DNA of 64,000 bases, taken from positions 5,146,001 through 5,210,000 of the forward strand of contig NC_065406.1 of NCBI RefSeq assembly GCF_024362695.1, written 5' to 3'. A program made the translations under genes and the position numbers. Shown here one piece after another: positions 9,854-20,546 of this stretch. The notes under the pieces are model-generated. The model saw only the letters and a program-made list of their open reading frames with translations, ran no database searches and had not been told where the DNA came from. Numbering within the stretch: the stretch's first letter is position 1; every line of letters starts with the position of its first letter. This DNA comes from Pectinophora gossypiella. Its lineage: Eukaryota; Arthropoda; Insecta; Lepidoptera; Gelechiidae.

Positions 9854-11579
9854 GTAATTAATTATAAGAAATTTGTTTATTTTGGCATTTTAATTCACTT
9901 CTATGTTACGGCATCACTAACACAGTTCATTTCTTTTTCATAACACATTCTTACGAATTCATAATTTGAACTGGTTGATTGGTTATACACTGAATTATGT
10001 GTAACACAACACACTTTTTCTTGCACACTTTAACTGAATTAAGAACCCACTTATTCCTTAATTTTATTTTTCGTATACATTTTTGTAACTAGTAGGAATT
10101 TACTGCTACTGTTTTTTCAAGGAATCTTTATGATATATCTAATTAAAAGCTGCCAGTCTCCTTCTGCGGCAAGCGATCGCGGTGAACGACGAGAACCCAC
10201 TGGCTTGGAACAGTGAACACGCCCGCTCAACTACTAAACCCCTATCTAGGCAATAACACACATGTACCTATATGTAAACCACATGTTGCGTGTTCAATGG
10301 TTTCAGACCCAAGAGCGTCATCATAAAGGTTCGATCACAGCGAACACTTTTACTCGACCTCGGTCAATAGGCTAGTTTTCCATTAGTCAAATCAGTTACT
10401 TTTTATTAAACGTCAAAACACAAAATTACTACATAAAATTTTAATAGCACACTATAACGTTATAGGAAAACGTGTCAAATGTCGGACTTATAATTGTTTA
10501 TCTTGAATAAAATTCATAAATAAATTAAATAGAAAAAGAAAAATTAAATTTAGTAATCAGAATTTCATAATTTATCTTTTACCTTGTTGGTACATAAACC
10601 CAATACGGGTAGACTTCCAAAACAGAAATGATCTCATACGGCCAAGGATGTATTAATTTACCTATTTAACACACGATACATAAACACTCCTATAATTACT
10701 ATCGTGGTAAGCAATGCCATCATAAGTCATCAGAAGCAGGTAGGTACCTAGTCCGAGCAACGCGCAAAAAAAGTTTTCGTAGATAGGCATTTGTTTCTAA
10801 AAAGAGTATAGGTGAACTTCTTTTATAATAATTGTATGACTATCATGTCGACATCAGTTGTTTGGCACTAATAAGGGAACGAGAACAGAGGTAGGCGCCT
10901 AAGTTACGGCGGCAATATGTTTCAAACTCTGGTCCTTTCAAATAAGGTTTAGGAACTCCACTGAATGACGTTTGAATTATATTTAATATTATATTGAGCT
11001 ACGTATATTACTAAGTAGGTAGGTATTCCTACACTATTGTAAAAGAGAACAATTCTAACCCATCTATGAATTAGTACTTAGGTGCTTTGCTATTGACTAA
11101 TGTTTTAGAAGCACCTACAGAACAACTACCTAACTCTGTTTCTATTTTAAATAACATTTTAAAACAGAACACTTTCGCTAAGGCCGTGCTTTTGATGCCA
11201 ACATTGTATTAGCGTGCACGTGCATTCTAAACATATCTATGGCACACTTGTATAGTCAAAATACGTAGTAGATACATAACTTGCTGTTTGTCGCGTATTA
11301 ACGAGCAAGAAATGCACTTAGCTATTCTATAGAAAACATCTATAGAACAAATTATTGTTTTTGGACAGTCAGCATTGGGTGCACGCAAAGCATCTATTAC
11401 ACAAAATTTTGGCACTCTAAACTCACCTAGGTCCTTTGCTTTGATACACTGAAAAAACATTTTCCGGTTAATTTTGACGTTTAGTTGTTATTGTCGATTT
11501 GGGGCTAACAGAAAAAACACATGCTCGAGACCTCTATATCCATTTACAATGTAGAGTTCTCGATCGAGTTATAATAACA
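9854..11579. other. Downstream and intergenic DNA, nothing firmly recognised
   Basis: The first few hundred bases probably hold the 3' UTR of the Atac1 gene. A moderately GC-rich patch at 10150-10235 has no good splice borders. A 22-bp stretch at 11427-11448 (-) has acceptor- and donor-like borders but is too short to call. Confidence 0.45.
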
Positions 11580-11687
11580 CACAGAGTGATACATACCTAC
11601 ATAGCTGGCGAGGAGTGAGTGTATATAGGTAATGTACACCTCTACCTACGCCTTCGGGGATACAGGCGTGATGCTATGTTATGTTGT
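11580..11687. repeat. Repeat into which the BEL element inserted
   Basis: The block 'acgccttcggggatacagg' followed by 'cgtgatgctatgttatg' resembles the 3' end of a LINE or SINE with an ATGTT-type tail. The retrotransposon starts at 11688, directly after its GTTGT target copy (11683-11687). Confidence 0.4.
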
Positions 11688-12014
11688 TGTTATCGACAGC
11701 ACTATGGTCCGAACCAGTTGCAAACGAGAACCTACCTATTATTAATATGTTCATAGGAAACAAACTTATTTATTTTATAAATATTAATATTTTGTAGGGT
11801 ATTTGTAAATTTAAAATTATTATTGTACCCTTACTTTTATTATGAATTGACTTGTCATTATTGTTCCGTGTGAAAGAAATCTAGCTCTGGCTAAAAATTG
11901 TATATAAAAATTGTGTGACGAAGTAAAAGACGATATATAGTGAAAAGTGCTCATTTTATTAAAGTACCGATGCGACCACTAGACGTGCGCAAAGATCCCT
12001 GTGCCTAAATTACA
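11688..12014 (+). repeat. 5' LTR of the BEL/Pao element
   Basis: It starts TGTTATCGACAGC and ends AAATTACA, giving the standard TG...CA termini. It matches 17704-18030 base for base as far as I can read. Confidence 0.93.
11901..11910 (+). promoter_or_regulatory. TATA-like box in the LTR
   Basis: TATATAAAAA sits about 215 bp into the LTR and is repeated at 17917-17926 in the 3' LTR. A position upstream of the presumed R region suits a pol II promoter for the genomic RNA. The start site is not assigned. Confidence 0.45.
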
Positions 12015-12021
12015 TATTGTG

Positions 12022-12039
12022 TGGTCCTTCAAAATCGCC
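12022..12039 (+). other. Candidate tRNA primer-binding site
   Basis: TGGTCCTTCAAAATCGCC begins seven bases after the 5' LTR. It opens with TGG, the complement of a tRNA CCA end, and 'tggtccttc' is a common primer-site start in this superfamily. The priming tRNA was not assigned. Confidence 0.5.
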
Positions 12040-12090
12040 GGATCGTACGACTAGTGGAGGTTACGTAACGGAATTTTAACGGAAAAAAAA

Positions 12091-15000
12091 ATGAGTACGG
12101 TGAAGACGAGAAGGCAGCGTCGTGTGGCCGATATGGATGCGAGACGATCTTTGGATGCGACTGTTGCCACTGATGGTGAAGAGCGTGTACTAGCGTCGTC
12201 CCCAGGGTATGTTGACCCGACAGAAGGAAGATGTAGCACCCCGGTGATGCCGGAGGATGATCACGTGGATCATAGCTACTGTGAGCCGCTGCGGGACCAT
12301 GCAGGAGGAGATGCAAGTCGTGTCACGCCCAATACAGTGAGGAGGAAAGCGCAAAGCGTCAGGAGTAACGCATCCAGCCGAGAGTCACAACGGCGCTTAA
12401 AACAATGTGAAGCCGAGGTACAGTTAGCAGAGCTAGACGCGACAATTCAGCGAGCACAGGCTAAGAAGGTAGTATTAAAGAAAAAATTGGCTCATGACAT
12501 GGCACGTATGGCGGCTGATGATGAAGGAGGTGATGAATCATCAACGAGGTCAAGGTTAGTGCAGATGGATAGAACCGAGGAATGGGTACGGCGCGGGGGT
12601 GGCACTGATGCGCTCCTTGCGCGTCCTCGGCCTCTAAATTCGCATGCACCTACCCACAAAAATAAAAATGAGAAGCCGCTCCTTCGAAATCAGCCGGAGT
12701 CAGGGACGTTGACAGGCTACCGCAATCTACCATCAAGACCGCCTACGTCTGAGGAATATATCGTACATATGAATCGACTCGTTGAAGCCGTAACTACAGG
12801 ACGTTCTTCTAGACCAAGGCCAAAGCAAACGTATGAGCTACCGACCTTTACTGGTAACCCTGCAGACTGGTTGGCGTTTAGACGCACCTATTATAATTCG
12901 ACGAAAATGTACAACTTTGAGGCATTTGAGAATATTGCGAGATTGCAGGCAGCGTTACAAGGGGCAGCTAAAATGGCGGTAGAAGATTTACTTAGAGCAT
13001 GCGACGAGCCAGAAGAAATCATGAAGGTGCTGGAAGAGGAGTTTGGGCATCCTACCTTGTTGCTGGAGTGCGCGATGAACAAAGTTCGTGAACTGCCGCG
13101 TGTAACAGACAGTGGACGTGAGTTGCGCGGCTTCACCGCGGTCGTAAAGAACTGTGTGTCGTTGCTGAGGGCGGTGCGCGCGGACGGTTACTTAAATAAC
13201 CCTCAGGTTGTATCGGACATTTTAAATAAATTGACTCCGTACCAGCGCGCTCAATATGGTGAGTTTATTATGAAAAAAGACATTTCCAGTGATGTGGACT
13301 TACGAGTGTCACCGAGTCTTGAACTTGTGGTGGAGTTTCTTGGACAGTTGTCTCGAGCTTCAGTGTACTATGCACCAGCAAACCCCTTTACTCTGCCGGT
13401 CCAGAACGTACCTGTGAGAGCAAGCCGAGAGCAGAAGAGGAGCGTGCGACCTGTACAGCACAAGGTGATGACGCAGGCTGAAGCGACTTCGTCTGTAGAC
13501 CGCAAAGACAATGGCTCGAGTGCCCGTGCAGAGACCGTAGTGAAAGACTGTAAGTGTGTCTTGTGTAACTTACCTCATCAATTGCCACAGTGTGAACAGT
13601 TCCGAAAGATGACGACAAGAGACAGATGGAAGTTGGTAAAAGATCGTAAACTGTGCTTTAAGTGCCTTCTTGGGTCTCATTCCAGAAAACACTGTAAAGC
13701 CAAGCGATGTAGCAGGTGTCGATGGCCGCACCACACGCTGCTGCACGAGGACAGGCCGGCTGCGGAGAGCAGCGCGTCGGCCAACCCCGAGAGGACTGAA
13801 GAAGCAGTAACGACCATGGGCGGCGAGAGAACGCGCGCCCTGCTGAAGGTGCTGCCAGTCACCATCATCGACGACGACGGGCGTGAGACGCCCACTTACG
13901 CACTCCTTGATGACGGAGCCACCATATCTGTGGTTGACGAGTCGTGCGTTGAGGGTATTGGCGGGCCTGTTGCCCCGCTGCGCCTGGTGACCGCGGGCGG
14001 CAATATTGTTGAGGACAATCAGTCACGAAGAGTGAAGATCAAACTTCGGGGTACCAACGGAGAGTGCCATGTGGTAAGCGTACGAACGATGCACAAGACT
14101 GAACTGCCGGTGCACACTTTGCCGGCACGCGTGCTGGAAGCGAACCCCCACCTACGCACCTTGGACTGCGTGGCGATGGAGGGCGTACGACCCATGTTGC
14201 TCTTGGGCCAAGATAATTGGGAATTAATAGTAGGTACCGAAGTTAGAAAAGGTAAATCCGGTAAGCCAGTTGCCTCATTGACTCAGTTAGGATGGGTGGT
14301 TCATGGTCCCGTGGGTACCGTTTCGGGTCCGATCGAGATGGTAAATTGCGTACAGGTGTCAGACGCATCCCTCCATAGCCTAGTGAAGGCGCAATTTGAG
14401 TTGGAGGCGATCGGGGTAAGTAAGGTCCCACGACGGAATGCCGAGAACGATCAAGCAATGAGGATTTTGGAGTCAACGGCGAGGCGAGTGGAAGGCGGAT
14501 GGGAGGTAGGTCTTCTCTGGAATCGCGCAGCAGTGGAAATGCCGGATAACCACGCGTACGCGCGCCGACGACTGCTGGGTATCGAGAGAAAAATGGATGC
14601 CGATGCGGAGTATGCGTCTGCCTATTGTGCTCAGATTGACAGGTTGGTAAAGGAGGGCTATGCCCATAAAGTAACTGACGGTGTGAAGAACTCTCCCGTG
14701 TGGTATTTACCTCATTTTGGGGTAAAGAACCCAAATAAGCCGGGGAAGTTGCGACTGGTGTACGACGCAGCGGCGGAGTACCAAGGTACCAGTCTGAACG
14801 ACAGGTTGTTTAGTGGACCTGATTTGCTCAACTCCCTCTTGGGAATTCTTTTTAGGTTTCGGTCGGGGCCGATCGCCTTCACCGGAGACATAATGGATAT
14901 GTTTCTCCGAGTGAAGATCCGGGAAGCCGATAGGGGAGCGCAGCTGTTTTTGTGGCGAGGCATGGAGCGCAGTCGTGAGCCCGACGTCTACGTGATGACG

Positions 15001-17682
15001 TCGATGATCTTTGGCGCCACGTCCTCACCCTGCTTAGCAAACTACGTGCTACGACGAAACGCGGACGAGTTCAGGGATACTTATCCTGAGGCGGTAAGTG
15101 CCGTCCATGATAAACATTACATGGACGACTATCTGGACAGTGTATCAACGGTCGCGGAGGCACGGAAGTTGATCGAGGAAGTCAGCACGATCCATCGAGA
15201 AGGAGGCTTCAACATACGGGGGTGGGTATCTAACTCATCTGAACTGCGAAAACAGCTGCCAGAGGTTACGGCGGAACCGACGAGAATAGAAGAGGGGAAA
15301 TTGAGCAGCGAGCAAGAGAGGACTCTGGGAATGATGTGGTCACCCGAGTCAGACACATTCTCTTTTGACCTGTCATTCAAGAGGCTGCCACCTGAGATAG
15401 TGGAGGGACATGTGACACCGACGAAGCGTCAGTTTCTAAGCTTTGTCATGAGTATTTTTGACCCACTCGGTTTGGCTAGTCCTTGTACCATACAGTCGCG
15501 AATCCTTATGCAAAGGATTTGGCGATCAGGCATTGGATGGGACGAGCAGTTAAAGGAATTAGAGAAAGAGCTGTGGGAAAAATGGCTGAAAGACCTGCAA
15601 CTGCTGCGAGAGGTAAGCATCGCGCGATGGTATAGGATCACGGGAGATGAAGTGGAGCTCCATGTGTTCGCAGATGCGAGCGAGTTGGCCTACGCTGCTG
15701 TGGCGTACATCGTGGGCGCGGGAGAAGATGGACAGCGAACTGTCGCTATGGTGGCTGGTAAGGCAAGAGTTGCTCCCTTAAAGATAGTGTCCATTCCGCG
15801 GATGGAGCTGCAGGCAGCGGTGTTGGCGTGTCGACTAGCAAATACCGTGGTAAATGAGATAGGTAAGTCTATCAGTAGTACTACCTTATGGTCGGATTCG
15901 AGGACGGTGCTGGCGTGGATTTCGAACGACAATCGCGATTACCCGAAATTTGTTGCCCACCGGTTGGCTGAGATAGATCAATGTGTGTCTCGAGGCAATT
16001 GGCGCTGGGTTCCTTCCCAAAACAATCCAGCAGACGAAGCCACCAAGTTGGTATGGCCGGGGGGTAAGAGTAACTGGGTTGCGGGTCCGCCTTTTCTACG
16101 TTGTCCACAGGAGCAGTGGCCGGGCGTGGGGACTGAAGGCATGCAGCCGGTGGAGGAGGACGAGGGCACGATCGCATTCGTAAATGTGGTTGATGAACCA
16201 AAATTACCCCTCATCGATGTAGCACGTCATTCATCGTGGAGTCGCGCGCTGCGAGTCGTAGCGCGGGTCATCTGCTTCACCAGAACCTGCCGAGGCCGGC
16301 GGAGCGCCGGCATAACCGCTGAGGATCTCCGCGAGGCCGAGCTGCGGTTGTTGGTGCAATCGCAGGCGGCTTCATTTTCTAAGGAGCTTAGCGCGTTGCG
16401 AGCTGGCCGCGCGCTTCCGGCTGACAGTCGACTGCGCGCCCTGGACCCCATGATTTTTGACGACGGTCTGCTGCGTGTGCGGGGGCGCCTAAGCGCCGCG
16501 CCGGACCTCAGCTTCGCCGAGAGACACCCAGTCATTCTGGACGGCCGTGATCATCTCACGCGGCTCCTGGTGCGCTCTTATCACGTGCGTGCGCTGCACA
16601 GTAACCATGAGGCTGTGCTCAACCAAATGAGGGAACGCTTCTGGATACTGCGAGGAAGAACTACCGTGCGTGCAGTGGTTGCGCGATGCCAGCTGTGTCG
16701 GATACGTCACGCCAAGCCTACTCAGCCAAAGATGGGAGATTTACCGGCCATTAGAACACTCAACACTCGCCGAGCCTTCGTCCATTGCGGCGTGGATTAC
16801 TATGGCCCTATGCAGGTGGCCATTGGACGACGCCGAGAAAAAAGGTGGGGCGTATTATTCACTTGCATGGTTACTCGCGCCGTCCACCTGGACCTCGCCG
16901 CAACCCTGGATGCGAGCTCAGCGATAATGGCCTTACGACGTCTGATAGCCCGTCGAGGACAACCGGCGCAAATGTACAGCGACCGAGGAACCAACTTCGT
17001 GGGAGCGAACCGCGAACTTCGAGCAGCGCTGCAAACCCTGGACCATGACCGTGTGCGAGAGACAGCCGAGAATCGGGGAATCCAGTGGACCTTCAACCCT
17101 CCCGCGGCGCCACATATGGGTGGCTGCTGGGAGCGCCTGGTACGCTCGGTTAAGGAAGCGCTAAAGGTGACCCTAAGAGAGAGAGCACCACGAGAGGAGG
17201 TGTTACAAACACTGCTAGCGGAGGCGGAGTTGGTCGTCAATAGCCGTCCGCTAGCCTATGTAGCTGACGACCCGGACGAGCCAGTCGTGATCACCCCTAA
17301 TCACCTGCTGCTGGGGACGGCAGCGGGAGATACTGGACTATGTGCCGCTGATCCCGCAGACCTCAACGCGCGCGCACAGTGGAAGCGCGCGAATGTGCTG
17401 GCAGACGTGTTTTGGCGGCGGTGGCTGCGGCAATATTTGCCGACTTTGCAGAGACGTCAGAAATGGACAATGGACTCTCCGCCAGTGCGTATAGGTGATG
17501 TGGTGGTGATTAGTGATGGCAATTTGCCTCGCAATATGTGGCCTAAAGGCATTGTGAAAAAAGTGTACCCGGGTTCAGACGGTCATATAAGAGTGGTAGA
17601 TGTAAGAACGTCAACGGGGGTGCTGCGTCGCCCCGTGGTTAAGATCATAGTGCTGCCTACCGATGGTATGTTGTTAGGCTGA
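12091..17682 (+). CDS. BEL/Pao Gag-Pol polyprotein, intact
   Basis: One frame of 1863 residues without stops or shifts. In order: a basic, coiled-coil-like N-terminus (to ~150); Gag with LPTFTGNPADWLAFRRTYY (~250-270); Cys/His knuckles (~487-550, CKCVLCNLPHQLPQC and CFKCLLGSHSRKHC); aspartic protease (ALLDDGATIS, catalytic-type D607-D608-G609); reverse transcriptase (~820-1060, KLRLVYDAAA and YMDD at 1010-1013); RNase H (FADAS at 1193-1197, D1195, D1269, and PADEATK around D1315); integrase with an HHCC-type zinc site (H1503/H1506, C1533/C1536) and a DDE core (D1569, D1631, E1681); and a C-terminal region of the DUF5641 type. It would process its own polyprotein, copy its RNA and integrate the DNA. 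No ORF for an envelope protein follows. The ATG at 12091 lies 76 bases past the LTR. Codon use is GC-rich, unlike the host gene at 8876. Confidence 0.95.
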   Translation: MSTVKTRRQRRVADMDARRSLDATVATDGEERVLASSPGYVDPTEGRCSTPVMPEDDHVDHSYCEPLRDHAGGDASRVTPNTVRRKAQSVRSNASSRESQRRLKQCEAEVQLAELDATIQRAQAKKVVLKKKLAHDMARMAADDEGGDESSTRSRLVQMDRTEEWVRRGGGTDALLARPRPLNSHAPTHKNKNEKPLLRNQPESGTLTGYRNLPSRPPTSEEYIVHMNRLVEAVTTGRSSRPRPKQTYELPTFTGNPADWLAFRRTYYNSTKMYNFEAFENIARLQAALQGAAKMAVEDLLRACDEPEEIMKVLEEEFGHPTLLLECAMNKVRELPRVTDSGRELRGFTAVVKNCVSLLRAVRADGYLNNPQVVSDILNKLTPYQRAQYGEFIMKKDISSDVDLRVSPSLELVVEFLGQLSRASVYYAPANPFTLPVQNVPVRASREQKRSVRPVQHKVMTQAEATSSVDRKDNGSSARAETVVKDCKCVLCNLPHQLPQCEQFRKMTTRDRWKLVKDRKLCFKCLLGSHSRKHCKAKRCSRCRWPHHTLLHEDRPAAESSASANPERTEEAVTTMGGERTRALLKVLPVTIIDDDGRETPTYALLDDGATISVVDESCVEGIGGPVAPLRLVTAGGNIVEDNQSRRVKIKLRGTNGECHVVSVRTMHKTELPVHTLPARVLEANPHLRTLDCVAMEGVRPMLLLGQDNWELIVGTEVRKGKSGKPVASLTQLGWVVHGPVGTVSGPIEMVNCVQVSDASLHSLVKAQFELEAIGVSKVPRRNAENDQAMRILESTARRVEGGWEVGLLWNRAAVEMPDNHAYARRRLLGIERKMDADAEYASAYCAQIDRLVKEGYAHKVTDGVKNSPVWYLPHFGVKNPNKPGKLRLVYDAAAEYQGTSLNDRLFSGPDLLNSLLGILFRFRSGPIAFTGDIMDMFLRVKIREADRGAQLFLWRGMERSREPDVYVMTSMIFGATSSPCLANYVLRRNADEFRDTYPEAVSAVHDKHYMDDYLDSVSTVAEARKLIEEVSTIHREGGFNIRGWVSNSSELRKQLPEVTAEPTRIEEGKLSSEQERTLGMMWSPESDTFSFDLSFKRLPPEIVEGHVTPTKRQFLSFVMSIFDPLGLASPCTIQSRILMQRIWRSGIGWDEQLKELEKELWEKWLKDLQLLREVSIARWYRITGDEVELHVFADASELAYAAVAYIVGAGEDGQRTVAMVAGKARVAPLKIVSIPRMELQAAVLACRLANTVVNEIGKSISSTTLWSDSRTVLAWISNDNRDYPKFVAHRLAEIDQCVSRGNWRWVPSQNNPADEATKLVWPGGKSNWVAGPPFLRCPQEQWPGVGTEGMQPVEEDEGTIAFVNVVDEPKLPLIDVARHSSWSRALRVVARVICFTRTCRGRRSAGITAEDLREAELRLLVQSQAASFSKELSALRAGRALPADSRLRALDPMIFDDGLLRVRGRLSAAPDLSFAERHPVILDGRDHLTRLLVRSYHVRALHSNHEAVLNQMRERFWILRGRTTVRAVVARCQLCRIRHAKPTQPKMGDLPAIRTLNTRRAFVHCGVDYYGPMQVAIGRRREKRWGVLFTCMVTRAVHLDLAATLDASSAIMALRRLIARRGQPAQMYSDRGTNFVGANRELRAALQTLDHDRVRETAENRGIQWTFNPPAAPHMGGCWERLVRSVKEALKVTLRERAPREEVLQTLLAEAELVVNSRPLAYVADDPDEPVVITPNHLLLGTAAGDTGLCAADPADLNARAQWKRANVLADVFWRRWLRQYLPTLQRRQKWTMDSPPVRIGDVVVISDGNLPRNMWPKGIVKKVYPGSDGHIRVVDVRTSTGVLRRPVVKIIVLPTDGMLLG

Positions 17683-17691
17683 AACCTCCAA

Positions 17692-17703
17692 CAGGGGGTG
17701 CTA
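17692..17703 (+). other. Polypurine-like tract before the 3' LTR
   Basis: CAGGGGGTGCTA directly precedes the 3' LTR. The G-rich run at 17694-17700 is in the place where plus-strand priming is expected. It is short and imperfect. Confidence 0.5.
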
Positions 17704-18030
17704 TGTTATCGACAGCACTATGGTCCGAACCAGTTGCAAACGAGAACCTACCTATTATTAATATGTTCATAGGAAACAAACTTATTTATTTTATAAATAT
17801 TAATATTTTGTAGGGTATTTGTAAATTTAAAATTATTATTGTACCCTTACTTTTATTATGAATTGACTTGTCATTATTGTTCCGTGTGAAAGAAATCTAG
17901 CTCTGGCTAAAAATTGTATATAAAAATTGTGTGACGAAGTAAAAGACGATATATAGTGAAAAGTGCTCATTTTATTAAAGTACCGATGCGACCACTAGAC
18001 GTGCGCAAAGATCCCTGTGCCTAAATTACA
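17704..18030 (+). repeat. 3' LTR of the BEL/Pao element
   Basis: 327 bp, same termini as the 5' LTR, offset by exactly 6016 bases throughout, followed by the GTTGT target copy. Confidence 0.93.
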
Positions 18031-18771
18031 GTTGTTGTGTGTCTGCATAGTGTATAATGACCGAAAAGTATCTTCAATCAGTAGGTAACAAAAGTCTCCT
18101 AAAGTTATCTACTTACTAAGTATATATAGATACGAAAGCATTTTGTCTCGGAGAGCACTAAGTAATTATACTTAGGTAGGTAGTGTAGGTAGGTACGTAC
18201 ATTTGAAGAATTCATTAACCCCTACAGCTAAGACACGCGAGACCAAATAGAAAATGAAATGGAAGCTGTCTCTCTGCCTGTCAGTCTGAGAGCGGACTGG
18301 CAGTGTTGTAATTATTTTAAACGGGCGAGGATCGTGGTGAAAGGATTCGCCAATCTGTATGATAATTTTAGTGTTCATTGCCAAAAATGCTCAATAAGAA
18401 TGCTTGTTCAGCATAGGTTAAAATAATTAACACGTTCGCGTAAAATGCAATTTTCCCCTACAATCCGCTAACACGCATAACGCCATATAATAATAAATAA
18501 ATAGGCAATCAGATACGTCATCACGGTTATATCGTGTCACGTCATCGTGTATACACTTTGTGCTCACAACTTTAAAGTTAGGTAAACCCCTGTATTGTAG
18601 AACAACGTCATAACACGTCAGTATTCGACGTATATACACGTTGTGTCACGCAACATCACTGACTACCCTATGTACTACGTAACTACGTGACGTTGCGCGT
18701 GTAAGTGAACTAACAGTTAATGTGTGAGTGGTATTAAAGGTATGAGATTTTGATACGTTGTGGCGTTATGA
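18031..18771. other. Intergenic, nothing recognised
   Basis: Flanking DNA of the BEL insertion, with stops in all frames. The stretch 18520-18700 is rich in scattered ACGT/CGTCA-type words without a regular period. Confidence 0.45.
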
Positions 18772-18940
18772 CTTTGTTTCATATATGCACATTGACCTAG
18801 GTCTGCCAACCATTGCCCAAAGGCTCAAATTAGCTTCAAAACGTTTTTTAGATTCTGCTCCGCACCACCCAAATCGCCTGGTAGTTGCGGCTTCCATATA
18901 CATCCCGCTTAGGGACGGTACAGAAAATCATCAAAAATGA
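18772..18940 (+). pseudogene. Jockey-like LINE (family D) reverse-transcriptase C-terminus, fragment
   Basis: The frame reads DLGLPTIAQRLKLASKRF and then HHPNRLVVAASIYIPLRDGT. This is the C-terminal region after the RT domain of jockey-like LINEs. The motif VVAAS.YI.LRD overlaps the start of the family D copy at 46200-46606 (-), so the two fragments together give a longer C-terminus. The LINE 3' end is missing; the sequence breaks off into an AAAATG-rich run at ~18935. Confidence 0.7.
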
Positions 18941-18960
18941 AAAATGAAAATGAAAATTAT

Positions 18961-19057
18961 CATTCATCAATCAATTCTTATACGCATGCCGGTTTAGAGT
19001 AGATCGTACTGAACCTTTTCTTCTTCCTCTGCCAGCCCTACCACCTACCTTCGCTTT
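18961..19057 (-). repeat. Dispersed repeat family H, fragment
   Basis: 'catgccggtttagagtagat' and 'actgaaccttttcttcttcc' match the block at 61690-61800. It directly precedes the dimeric MITE. Confidence 0.5.
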
Positions 19058-19060
19058 ATA

Positions 19061-19371
19061 CAGAGTGTTAGTGACATCGTAACGAATACTGAAGGGGACG
19101 ATTCAGACCATGATTCTGAGTTAATATCAAGTAGAATACAAGTAGGTGTGGGTGTTAGTGACATCGTTTCGATTACTGAGGGGGATGATTCAGACCATGA
19201 CTCTGATTTAACAAGTGGATTTTCAGTCGGAAAATTCATGAATCTTTTTGTGTTTCTTTTAATTATTTTCAGTTCCATACTTTTGCGACGGAAAATTCCA
19301 CTTGATATCAACTTACAATCATGATCAAAATCAGCTCTCAAAGTTTTCGTTACGATGTCACTAACACCCTG
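19061..19371. mobile_element. Dimeric palindromic TA-MITE, copy 3 (first unit truncated)
   Basis: Only the left arm of unit one remains (19061-19132). The spacer 'atacaagtaggtgtgggt' (19136-19153) and a complete unit two follow. TA lies outside both ends (19059-19060, 19372-19373). The outer termini are 'cagagtgttagtgac' and 'gtcactaacaccctg'. Confidence 0.82.
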
Positions 19372-19539
19372 TATACCGCTCCTATTATCCTTAATCTGCT
19401 ACTGACCTACCACTTATAATTTATTTTAGGAAAGGTTTTCTACTACTTACATGCATATTACATAAACTCATACGAAGTCCGTATCGATTATGATTTCAAT
19501 TATTAGTAATACCATATTATTTTAATGGTTCTAAATAGG

Positions 19540-19680
19540 TAGATAGAAACTCACGCCTATTTCCCACCGGGGTAAGAAGATACTATGGAATTCCTGACAC
19601 AATTCTCTTGCTTCCTCCGCATTCATCAATCGTTTCATACACTTCCGTCAGTTCTTTTCATCCCCGTATATTCTGAAGAC
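19540..19680 (-). repeat. Dispersed repeat family H
   Basis: On the minus strand it reads like 'gaattccatagtatcttctt' and 'accccggtgggaaataggcg'. The same blocks are at 47009, 47463, 54112, 56838 (-), 58933 and 61580 (-). The complete block ends in tatgtatgta-type repeats, as in a LINE 3' tail. Confidence 0.55.
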
Positions 19681-19783
19681 TAAAGAATTTAATAGAAGTT
19701 CTTATTAAATAATGTTGTATTACTTACTTACTCGTAAATTTATTTTATTCTTATTCTAAATTTCAAGCACTATCTTCTTCTTA

Positions 19784-19826
19784 TCGTGTGGGTTGTGAGG
19801 TGGAATACCAACCTCATCAACCCTCG
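19784..19826 (-). repeat. SINE family A tail fragment
   Basis: About 43 bases matching the family A terminal block (the complement of 'acaacccacacgat') and the 'aaccctggtgtc' block. Only the 3' end is present. Confidence 0.5.
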
Positions 19827-20546
19827 TGTCGGGGGTTAAGCACTATAAAATGACGTATATATAAACCTGTTAACCACGCCAACGAGGCTCTAGTAATCCC
19901 GTCAGGAACCTCCTAACCCAGACCATTAGAATAAGGAATAACCAGACACAGTACTCAGACCAAACCAGGCCAGACCAAATTCTACGCAATTTCAAGGGTA
20001 AGCACTTCCTTTTATTAGCGCTTACTTTTCGTATTATTGTCTACCTAGCCTTGAGATGGAGCTGAGGAGCATATAAAGCTAGGTACTTAGTTGCTGACCC
20101 TGGGGAAGTCTACAATCCTGACCCTAGGGTCGTACCTAATCATATTACGCAAAATAGGTAATTCGTAGCATTAGCTCTTTAAAATCTTATTTCTCCGTAG
20201 AATCTGTTTTGTATTTTAAGTGTTACACTGTGAGTAACTAATATTAAGCCTAACAAAAAATCTTCATGCAGTTCCTCAAGATTCAGACATTGCCTAGTTT
20301 GGGGACCCTGGTAAAACTCCTACAACACAAACTCCAATTGAAGTTAAGTATAAGAAAAATAGGATGAACCATAGTGTGATAGGTAACAAGTCAAAGTGCT
20401 GCTTTAAGCTTGTAAAGATTTCTTCCATTCTGCTCCATCCCCCGGCCCATTATTGGCAAACATGATATAAGTCAACTTTTACAACATAGTTGAAGACATT
20501 GTAGGATAATTCTTTACTCCCAAGCAATAGATAGTTAAATAAGCTT
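19827..20546. other. Intergenic, nothing recognised
   Basis: Scattered 'cccagacca'/'caggccagacca' words near 19915-19980 are the only local redundancy. No coding signal. Confidence 0.45.

Larger units (their letters stand above)
11688..18030 (+). mobile_element. Complete BEL/Pao LTR retrotransposon, 6343 bp
   Basis: The order is a 327-bp LTR (TG...CA), a primer-site candidate, one Gag-Pol frame, a purine-rich tract and a second 327-bp LTR. The direct target duplication is GTTGT (11683-11687 and 18031-18035), within the 4-6 bp usual for this superfamily. I found no difference between the LTRs when reading them side by side, so the insertion is recent. No envelope frame follows pol. The interior is much richer in GC and CpG than the host DNA, which marks its boundaries. 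Confidence 0.95.

Noticed and set aside
11427..11448. Possible 22-bp microexon on the minus strand, with TTTTTTCAG before it and GTGAGT after it
   Set aside because: Too short to judge by composition, no partner exons seen, and splice-like words are frequent in AT-rich DNA.
12029..17240. Many overlapping frames in other phases and on the other strand within the BEL pol region
   Set aside because: GC-rich codon use of the real frame leaves few stops in other frames; none has a recognisable domain.
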